Below are positions 1-4,306 of a stretch of DNA of 7,523 nucleotides, piece after piece. The position numbers and the translations under genes were made by a program. Within the stretch, counting starts at the first letter, position 1. The number at the start of each line of letters is the position of its first letter. The notes under the pieces were generated by a model. It was not told where the DNA came from. It made no database searches and saw only the letters and a list, made by a program, of their open reading frames with translations. Source of the DNA: an uncultured Eggerthellaceae bacterium (GTDB taxonomy: Bacteria > Actinomycetota > Coriobacteriia > Coriobacteriales > Eggerthellaceae); the NCBI GenBank assembly GCA_946618265.1, contig CAMOLA010000072.1, positions 1 through 7,523 on the forward strand. The letters run 5' to 3'.

Positions 1-249
1 TTTGACTATCGGGTCGACGTCTTCCGCTGAGTTCACGAATCGCTCGAGCTCGGAAAGGCCCTCGACCATGTCTTCGACGTTGGGCGGTACGAATGCTGCG
101 TCCTTCAGCGTGCAGCCGGCTGGTCCGATCCAATTCTGCGTCGCTCTTGTCTGCCCCGGGTTTCTCTCGTGGCCGCGGCCTCCCTCGAGAAGGGTTTCGT
201 GCACCTTCTTCAGCAAGCGAATGCACAACGGGAGTACAGCTAAAGTCTT
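1..249 (-). pseudogene. Fic-family protein fragment, 5' end removed at the IS boundary, continuing beyond the left edge
   Basis: Reading the minus strand from 249 down to 1 gives 83 open codons. They contain the stretch that precedes the active site in Fic proteins: LPLCIRLLKKVHETLLEGGRG, then an NPGQTRATQNWIGPAGCT segment, then AAFVPPNVEDM and LSELERFVN. In this family these are the 'hLL.G.RG...PGefR.sqNWIG' and 'FVPP' blocks. The HPFxxGNGR catalytic motif would come some 20-30 residues later, past position 1, so activity cannot be judged. Fic enzymes transfer AMP or other phosphate-containing groups to target proteins. The roughly 100 N-terminal residues expected before LPLC, which include the inhibitory helix in many members, are absent: upstream lies the left IS end, and they do not reappear beyond the right IS end. 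The frame stays open to 279, so a GTG at 258-256 inside the IS repeat could act as a start. Family assignment is confident; whether it is dead or a shortened gene is open. Confidence 0.85.
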
Positions 250-258
250 CGTAGACAC
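247..258 (+). repeat. IS left terminal inverted repeat
   Basis: CTTCGTAGACAC is the exact reverse complement of 1883-1894. The inner eight bases, GTAGACAC at 251-258, are the only copy of this box at the left end, whereas the right end has four. Confidence 0.75.
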
Positions 259-313
259 GGGATCCCTGTTTTTTGTCAGTCAAATCGAGTAGCATCGACG
301 GTGCCGGAGAACG

Positions 314-345
314 ATTTTTTCCGGGGGCATGCCCCCGGAAAAAAT
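314..345. terminator. 32-bp perfect palindrome, probable bidirectional terminator or hairpin ahead of the transposase
   Basis: The sequence is self-complementary over all 32 bases: a run of six T, CCGGGGG, a central CATG, CCCCCGG and a run of six A, with one further A/T pair outside. On either strand the RNA can form a G/C-rich stem flanked by A and U tracts, the shape of a bidirectional intrinsic terminator. It sits 48 bp before the orfA start and inside the IS. It could block transcription entering from outside, which would limit transposase expression. A role as a protein-binding or cruciform site is also possible. Confidence 0.6.
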
Positions 346-379
346 TTCGCGCGGCTCGCCGCGCCCCCCGGCGCCGCCG

Positions 380-390
380 AGGAGGGAGGT
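380..390 (+). promoter_or_regulatory. Strong ribosome binding site for orfA
   Basis: AGGAGGGAGGT lies directly before the ATG at 394, at a normal spacing. It decides this start over in-frame candidates further upstream such as 301, whose N-terminal extension would read through the palindrome. Confidence 0.7.
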
Positions 391-393
391 CCC

Positions 394-774
394 ATGGCCT
401 ACAACAAGCTCAACCCGCTCGAGAAGGAGATGCTCATACGGCTCTACCGCCGCAACCCGAACACCAAGATGTCGGAGTTCTGCGCGGCCAACGGCGTGAG
501 CGCTGGCGCCTTCAAGAGCTGGGTCAAGAAGTACGACGAGGGCGGCCTTGCCGCGCTCTACCGCACCAAGAAGGAGCCGACGCTGCTGCCCGAGGGCGTC
601 GACGAGAGCGAGGAGAACCTGAGGCGCGAGCTCATACGCACGAGGCTGGAGCTCGAACGCTTAAAAAAAGGCTATACCCGGACCCTGGACGCCGATGGGA
701 GGCCGACGGGGTTCGCGCCGGTATCCGAAAGGAGTACGAAATCATTGAGGCGCTCTCCAAGGAGTTCCGGGTGA
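394..774 (+). CDS. IS3-family transposase OrfA (helix-turn-helix protein)
   Basis: 126 residues. An N-terminal helix-turn-helix segment (about residues 9-48, with FCAANGVSAGAFKSWVKKY) is the DNA-binding part that recognises the IS ends. A charged, Leu-rich helix (about 72-91, ENLRRELIRTRLELERLKK) resembles the leucine zipper of IS3 OrfA proteins, used for multimerisation. The frame then crosses the A7 slippery site at 663-669. If no slip occurs it continues for about 35 residues of low-complexity sequence to the TGA at 772-774. In the family, OrfA alone tends to repress or modulate transposition, and the slipped OrfAB fusion is the active transposase. The reading frame itself looks intact. 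The start rests on the strong SD just upstream. Confidence 0.85.
   Translation: MAYNKLNPLEKEMLIRLYRRNPNTKMSEFCAANGVSAGAFKSWVKKYDEGGLAALYRTKKEPTLLPEGVDESEENLRRELIRTRLELERLKKGYTRTLDADGRPTGFAPVSERSTKSLRRSPRSSG
663..669 (+). promoter_or_regulatory. Programmed -1 ribosomal frameshift site (A AAA AAA)
   Basis: Seven A residues lie so that the orfA frame reads TTA AAA AAA GGC. Slipping back one base gives AAA AAA AGG CTA and enters exactly the orfB frame, as in IS3-family OrfAB production. A possible stimulatory stem follows four bases downstream: ATACCCGG (674-681) can pair with CCGGTAT (718-724) with one bulged C. An alternative is plain transcriptional slippage on the A run. Confidence 0.75.
759..773 (+). 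promoter_or_regulatory. Shine-Dalgarno and GTG start for stand-alone orfB, overlapping the orfA stop
   Basis: AAGGAG at 759-764 is followed six bases later by GTG at 771-773 in the orfB frame. This GTG overlaps the orfA TGA (772-774) as GTGA, the usual geometry of translational coupling. OrfB would then begin MKELCELAGVSRFGYYKW, which matches how IS3 OrfB proteins normally start. Confidence 0.55.
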
Positions 775-1806
775 AGGAGCTCTGCGAGCTGGCCGGCGTG
801 AGCCGGTTCGGCTACTACAAGTGGCGCAAGCGCGACGGCGCGCCGCCCGACGCCAGGCGCGAGGAGACGCTGCGCCTGGTCAAGGAGTGCCACGAGGCGC
901 ACCGCACCCACGGCTACCGCTGGGTGCACGCCTACCTGTCCCAGCACGAGGAGGGCTTCTCCGCCTCGGCTGACTACGTGCGCCGCTGCTTCGGCTACCT
1001 GGGGATATCGGCCGAGACCAAGCGCAGGCCCGGGCCGAGGTCGGCGAAGCGCGAGGTCAAGGACCCCTACCCGAACCTGATTTTCTCGACCTGGGACACG
1101 GTCGACCGGCCCCGCCAGGTCGTCGTCTCCGGCATGACCGCGTGCCGCCTGAGCTGGCGGCTCTACCTCGAGATCGTCCTCTACTTCGACGTGTTCACCA
1201 AGCAGATCGTGGGCTGCGGGCTGGGCGACGGCAAGGGCGGCGTCGAGCACTACTACAGCGGCCGCGACCAGGCCGTCGCCAGCGTCGAGGAGGCGCGCGA
1301 GCGGTCGGTCGGCCAGCTCGAGGAGGGCTGCGGCGAGATCTGCGTGTTCCACACCGACAGGGCAGCATATATTCCAGCGTCGCCTACAACGAAATCATAA
1401 AGGAGGCGGGCATCGTGCGCTCGTGCTCGCGGGCGGGAAAGCCCACCGACAACCCGGTCAACGAGTCGCTCAACGGCTGGATCAAGGAGGAGCTGCTGAT
1501 CGATTTCCACCTGGGCGGCGCTGGAGGCTTCGCCGATGCCAGGCGCATCATCGAGGAGTACGTCGAGTGGTACAACTCGGATCGGCCTTGCTGGGCGCTG
1601 GACTACATGACGCCCGACGCGTTCTACGAGGCGTTCATGGCTGGCGACGTCGAGCGAAAGGACACGTTCGCCGACCGCGTGCTCGACCCGACGCCAAGTT
1701 CGTCCGCGAGAAGCTCGCCGCGGCAGAAGAGGCGGCAGAGTCGAACGGCGGAATCGGTTCCAGCGACCCGACCCTGTTCGATCGCCGTGTCCACGACGCT
1801 GCGTGA
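771..1806 (+). pseudogene. IS3-family transposase OrfB, inactivated (DDE catalytic domain with two frameshifts and a lost Asp)
   Basis: The N-terminal HTH_21-like part (ELCELAGVSRFGYYKW, then ECHEAHRTHGYRWVHAYL) and the rve/DDE core are recognisable. Three defects are visible. First, the expected motif around the first catalytic Asp (VVVSDMTA in relatives, from memory) reads VVVSGMTA, with GGC at 1131-1133 where GAC is expected. Second, at the second Asp motif HTDRGSIYSS, one G is missing from the run at 1360-1362: the frame becomes HTDRAAY and stops at 1400, while GSIYSSVAYNEII resumes one frame down. Third, another base is missing around 1687-1695. The natural C-terminus KFVREKLAAAEEAAES to RRVHDAA (stop 1804-1806) is in yet another frame. 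The block with the catalytic Glu (DNPVNESLNGWIKEEL) is intact in the middle frame. Both deletions fall in short C or G runs, so assembly error is an alternative for them but not for the substitution. Confidence 0.85.
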
Positions 1807-1890
1807 AATCTGGCTCCGGTGTCTACTTTTGCGAACATGGTTCTATCCCCGGTGTCCACCGATCTCTGGGGGAATCAAAAAAGTGTCTAC
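1787..1890 (+). repeat. Four GTGTCYAC boxes at the right IS end, spaced 31-33 bp
   Basis: GTGTCCAC at 1787-1794, GTGTCTAC at 1819-1826, GTGTCCAC at 1852-1859 and GTGTCTAC at 1883-1890 all point the same way. Start-to-start distances are 32, 33 and 31 bp, close to three helical turns. The last box is the core of the right terminal repeat. The first lies in the last codons of orfB. The layout suggests an array of transposase-binding sites on one face of the helix. The left end has only one box (251-258, inverted). Confidence 0.7.
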
Positions 1891-1894
1891 GAAG
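1883..1894 (+). repeat. IS right terminal inverted repeat
   Basis: GTGTCTACGAAG is the exact reverse complement of 247-258. The sequence just outside (CTTGACAAG) contains a TTGACA hexamer, but no usable -10 follows at a normal distance. Confidence 0.75.
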
Positions 1895-1996
1895 CTTGAC
1901 AAGTGCACTTTGGCGGCCTCATGGCATCATATTGCTGCAAAACAATCAATGATGCTAATGTAAATCAATCATTCTGCATGCTAAAATTCCGTTAGT

Positions 1997-2028
1997 TATA
2001 GTAAATAGATTCGGTCAATCTAAGAGGA
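1997..2028 (+). promoter_or_regulatory. Leader of the DUF4143 ATPase: tentative -10 and ribosome binding site
   Basis: The 139 bp between the IS and the ATPase contain no gene and are AT-rich compared with both neighbours. TATAGT at 1997-2002 is a fair -10 element, but no matching -35 is evident. AGAGGA at 2023-2028 lies five bases before the ATG at 2034 and is a normal SD sequence. Confidence 0.35.
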
Positions 2029-2033
2029 ACGGC

Positions 2034-3200
2034 ATGATTGAACGAGAGGTGGCAGATAAGGTTCTCGCGCTTGCCGGGCAGTTCCCCGTCGTGTCCGTGA
2101 CGGGGCCCAGGCAGAGCGGCAAGTCCACGTTGGTGAAGGCCCTGTTTCCCGATTACACGTACGTTTCGCTTGAGGATGAGGATGTGCGCGCCTTCGCCCT
2201 TGACGATCCGCGTGCGTTTCTCGCTCGGTACGGGAAGCATACGGTGCTTGACGAGGCTCAGCGTGCGCCGTCGCTGTTCTCCTACATTCAGGGAATCGTT
2301 GACGAGAGCGGCGAACCCGGCCAGTTTGTCATCTCGGGCTCGCAGAACTTCCTTCTCATGAAGGCAATCGACCAGTCGCTTGCGGGGCGTGTCGCCGTGC
2401 TCAACCTGTTGCCGCTCTCGGCTTATGAGCTTTACCGCGCGGGGCGCTTTCCCCTGAGCCTGAACGAGTGGCTTCTCGCGGGCGGTTATCCGCGCGTCTA
2501 TGACAGGGTTCTCGATCCCGCCGATTTCTATCCGAGCTACGTGCAGACCTACCTCGAGCGGGATGTGCGGCGCGCTGCGGGCGTCGAGAAGCTCGCCGAG
2601 TTCGAGCGGCTTCTGGCACTCGCGGCGGCGCGCAACGCCGATATGCTGAACATCGAGTCTCTTTCGCGCGACTGCGGGGTAGCCGTGAACACGGTGAAGG
2701 GCTGGCTTTCGGTGCTTGAGGCGAGCTTCCTGGTGCAACGTTTGCAGCCTTACTACCGAAACATCGGAAAGCGCCTGGTAAAGACGCCCAAGCTCTATTT
2801 GCGCGACACGGGCCTCGCCTGCAGCCTTGTCGGTCTTGAGAATGCCGCAGATATCGACTACTTCCCCGGCAAGGGGGCGCTGTTCGAGACGGCGGTGATT
2901 GAGGAGGTGGCAAAGGCCTATCTTGCCCGCGGACGCAAACCGAAGCTCTTCTATTGGCGCGATGCTGCTGGGCGCGAAATCGACATCCTCATCGAGCGTG
3001 GTGTGAATTTGGTGTGGGCTATCGAGGTGAAGAGCTCAGCGACATACTCTCCAAAGTTCTTCAAAAACCTCGATGCGGTGTGCGATGACATCGATGTTCC
3101 CGTCGAGCGCCGAGTGGTCGTGTATGCGGGGCAGGAGACGTTCGAGACCTCTCATGGTCTGGTCTGCGCATTCGCCGACTTGCGTCGGCTCGATCTATAG
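2034..3200 (+). CDS. AAA_14/DUF4143-family ATPase
   Basis: Complete, 388 residues. The N-terminal P-loop domain has Walker A GPRQSGKST (residues 24-32), Walker B TVLDEAQ (70-76; D73, E74) and a sensor-like ISGSQN (100-105). A small winged-helix-like segment follows (about 200-250: NIESLSRDCGVAVNTVKGWLSVLE). The C-terminal DUF4143 region has E285, REID (D317) and EVKSS (E331, K333). That spacing resembles a PD-(D/E)xK nuclease fold, so a DNA-related activity is possible but unproven. Such ATPases are abundant and poorly characterised in archaea, actinobacteria and anaerobic gut bacteria. Proposed links to mobile DNA or toxin-antitoxin-like stability are not settled. The gene stands alone, between the IS and a convergent small gene. 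The start is supported by AGAGGA upstream. The product is cytosolic by sequence: no signal peptide or membrane segment. Confidence 0.93.
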   Translation: MIEREVADKVLALAGQFPVVSVTGPRQSGKSTLVKALFPDYTYVSLEDEDVRAFALDDPRAFLARYGKHTVLDEAQRAPSLFSYIQGIVDESGEPGQFVISGSQNFLLMKAIDQSLAGRVAVLNLLPLSAYELYRAGRFPLSLNEWLLAGGYPRVYDRVLDPADFYPSYVQTYLERDVRRAAGVEKLAEFERLLALAAARNADMLNIESLSRDCGVAVNTVKGWLSVLEASFLVQRLQPYYRNIGKRLVKTPKLYLRDTGLACSLVGLENAADIDYFPGKGALFETAVIEEVAKAYLARGRKPKLFYWRDAAGREIDILIERGVNLVWAIEVKSSATYSPKFFKNLDAVCDDIDVPVERRVVVYAGQETFETSHGLVCAFADLRRLDL

Positions 3201-3218
3201 GTCCGGCAAGTGGGATGA

Positions 3219-3239
3219 CGCGCGAAGCGGCTCCGCGCG
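3219..3239. terminator. G/C-rich hairpin after the ATPase gene
   Basis: CGCGCGAAG and CTCCGCGCG can pair with one mismatch around a three-base loop, starting 18 bp after the ATPase stop. No U tract follows, so it is not a textbook intrinsic terminator. It may stabilise the mRNA 3' end or assist Rho. The rest of 3201-3392 shows no gene or RNA I can support. Confidence 0.35.
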
Positions 3240-3392
3240 CCCGAAGGCACGCGGCCGCCCGAGAGCGCCTCTGCGAGACGAGTGGATTTGCCTTTCCGCT
3301 TATTCTGCGCGGGTGGTTATGCGATTACCATCTGCGACCAGCATAAAAAGGTTCGTATTGTTTTCGGTGCGCCGTTCGTCGAGGGTTGCAGT

Positions 3393-3593
3393 CTACTTCT
3401 TGCGAGGCTTCCCTTGCCTAATGAAGTCATCGCACTTTTCGTGGGCCCACTTGCCCTTGCCTCCGGCGATATCCTCGAGTTCGGCGTCGCTCAGGGTTAT
3501 CCCCTCTTCTTGAGCAAGCGCCAGCATCTCCTCCGGGGTCTTGCACGCCTTGGCCCGATCTTTCAGCTCTTGGCTAATCTCGTCATAGTTCAT
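3393..3593 (-). CDS. Nif11-like leader peptide (putative RiPP/bacteriocin precursor)
   Basis: 66 residues, too short for an enzyme. The N-terminal part (residues 1-45) is amphipathic and acidic: MNYDEISQELKDRAKACK, then TPEEMLALAQEEGITLS and DAELEDIAGG. This is the pattern of Nif11-type precursor leaders, ending in a Gly-Gly cleavage site at 44-45. The remaining 21-residue core (46-66) is strongly basic (KGKWAHEKCDDF to GKPRKK), with one Cys at 54 and no Ser or Thr, so a lanthipeptide-type product is unlikely. No modification enzyme, peptidase or ABC exporter is nearby, so it is an orphan precursor served from elsewhere, a regulator, or a relic. TAAGGAG (about 3600-3606) before the ATG is an excellent SD and supports real translation. 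It converges with the ATPase gene. Family call fairly secure; function unknown. Confidence 0.75.
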   Translation of the reverse strand: MNYDEISQELKDRAKACKTPEEMLALAQEEGITLSDAELEDIAGGKGKWAHEKCDDFIRQGKPRKK

Positions 3594-3653
3594 AGTAATC
3601 TCCTTACTGTTCGAGACGCAGCTAGATCAGGACTGCGGCTTCCATCTGCCCGC

Positions 3654-3683
3654 ATCATAAAGCCGTTCACTCGACTTTGCGAA
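3654..3683 (-). promoter_or_regulatory. Tentative promoter of the Nif11-like peptide
   Basis: On the minus strand TTCGCA (3683-3678) and TATGAT (3659-3654) are separated by 18 bp. The -10 is good (5 of 6) and the -35 is weak (4 of 6). It would give a leader of about 50 nt before the start at 3593. Confidence 0.35.
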
Positions 3684-3711
3684 GCTCAAGCAAGATGTTG
3701 CATCGAAGGAG

Positions 3712-3784
3712 AAAACGCCTCGGCGTGGCGGGTAAAAACGCCATAAATCGTAACCGCCGCGTTAAGCGTTTTAGTTGGCGGTTT
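3712..3784. repeat. Cluster of small inverted and direct repeats between divergent genes
   Basis: AAAACGCC occurs twice (3712-3719 and 3735-3742). ACGCC and GGCGT form a tight hairpin at 3715-3726. AAAACGC (3735-3741) can pair with GCGTTTT (3766-3772), and AACCGCC (3752-3758) with GGCGGTT (3777-3783), so the two longer stems are interleaved and cannot both form. The block lies upstream of both the Nif11-like gene and the NUDIX gene, which suggests operator or attenuator-like control. Other than this block and the promoters, 3594-3883 contains no gene I can see. Confidence 0.4.
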
Positions 3785-3805
3785 AATTGGCCCATGCGGA
3801 ATGTT

Positions 3806-3834
3806 TTGATGCCATGGTTTCCTCACGGTATCAT
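3806..3834 (+). promoter_or_regulatory. Sigma70-type promoter of the NUDIX gene
   Basis: TTGATG (3806-3811), a 17-bp spacer and TATCAT (3829-3834) make a good vegetative promoter. The expected transcription start near 3841 leaves a leader of about 43 nt. Confidence 0.6.
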
Positions 3835-3883
3835 CCGCCAGATCAATTAACATGGCTTTGCGTGATTGAAAGTAGGAGCAAGC

Positions 3884-4282
3884 ATGGCGTTAAAACAAGT
3901 TAAGGTTGTGGCGGCGGTCATCGTTAGGGGGACGGAAGTCCTCGCGACGCAGAGGGGCTATGGCGAGTTCGAGGATTGGTGGGAGTTTCCCGGCGGCAAG
4001 GTCGAAGAGGGCGAATCGCCTGAGCAGGCGCTCGTGCGCGAAATTCACGAGGAGCTGAACGCCGACATCGAGGTGGGAGACTACCTCTGCACGGCCGAGT
4101 ACGATTACCCGACGTTTCACCTGAGCATGCGCTGCTACCTTTGCAAACTCGCTGACGTTAACTTCGAATTGCTCGAGCACCATGCGGCGCGATGGCTCGA
4201 CGCCTCAAGTCTCTGCGACGTGAAATGGCTTCCTGCCGACCTTCAAGTTGTGGCTGCCCTTAAAAGCGCCAACGTCCTCTAA
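3884..4282 (+). CDS. NUDIX hydrolase, MutT/CTP pyrophosphohydrolase type ((d)NTP diphosphatase)
   Basis: 132 residues, the normal length for a single-domain NUDIX enzyme. The NUDIX box reads G38-KVEEG-E44-SPEQALV-R52-E53-IHE-E57, fitting Gx5Ex7REUxEExGU except that the last Gly is Asn59. WWEFPGGK before it and the short beta strands VKVVAAVIV match MutT-like enzymes that hydrolyse (d)NTPs, often oxidised ones, to the monophosphate and pyrophosphate. EYDYPTFHLSMRCYLC resembles the substrate-side strands of NudG/MutT relatives, but the exact nucleotide cannot be read from sequence. The ATG at 3884 is chosen over an in-frame TTG at 3866 because TAGGAG (about 3873-3878) sits between them at a good distance. 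The gene converges on the PLD-helicase with 10 bp between stop codons, so a joint function is plausible although the two are transcribed separately. Confidence 0.92.
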   Translation: MALKQVKVVAAVIVRGTEVLATQRGYGEFEDWWEFPGGKVEEGESPEQALVREIHEELNADIEVGDYLCTAEYDYPTFHLSMRCYLCKLADVNFELLEHHAARWLDASSLCDVKWLPADLQVVAALKSANVL

Positions 4283-4306
4283 ACGCGATTCCTTAAGCGT
4301 TGACGT
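4272..4306. terminator. Weak hairpin across the convergent gene ends
   Basis: AACGC (4282-4286) can pair with GCGTT (4297-4301), and ACGTC (4272-4276) with GACGT (4302-4306), separated by a five-base bulge on one side. It spans both stop codons and could serve as a shared, weak terminator. There is no clear U tract, so transcripts may overlap as antisense. Confidence 0.25.

Larger units (their letters stand above)
247..1894 (+). mobile_element. IS3-family insertion sequence, degenerate
   Basis: The two ends carry a perfect 12-bp inverted repeat, CTTCGTAGACAC at 247-258 and GTGTCTACGAAG at 1883-1894. They enclose an orfA/orfB pair with IS3-type organisation: a helix-turn-helix OrfA, an A7 slippery site and an rve-type DDE OrfB. 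This gives an element of about 1.65 kb, slightly long for the family because 88 bp of non-coding right end follows orfB. I see no convincing direct target duplication: AAAGT precedes the left repeat and CTTGA follows the right one. The left flank is a Fic coding frame and the right flank does not continue it, so the flanks were probably joined by deletion or recombination after insertion. The exact outer ends are uncertain by a few bases. The transposase is broken, so the copy is probably immobile unless an intact relative acts in trans. Confidence 0.85.

Noticed and set aside
2..292. Plus-strand open frame at the left edge
   Set aside because: It is antisense to the Fic coding frame, which has clear family motifs, and its Ser/Arg/Pro-rich product looks like a mirror of it.
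672..1352. Long minus-strand open frame within the transposase
   Set aside because: The Ala/Leu/Val/Arg-rich translation is typical of the antisense of GC-rich coding DNA. No SD and no family resemblance.
1896..1901. TTGACA just outside the right IS end as an outward promoter
   Set aside because: No acceptable -10 hexamer lies 16-19 bp downstream; the nearest candidates are too far.
1925..2015. AT-rich stretch with AATCAAT repeats as an attachment or replication site
   Set aside because: The repeats are short and imperfect and nothing nearby encodes an integrase or replication protein. A promoter leader explains it better.
1992..2738. Minus-strand open frame across the ATPase gene
   Set aside because: Antisense shadow of a complete gene with Walker motifs. 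Its product has no recognisable domain.
3282..3746. Plus-strand open frame over the Nif11-like gene
   Set aside because: No SD and no family features. It opposes a small gene with an excellent SD and a recognisable leader.
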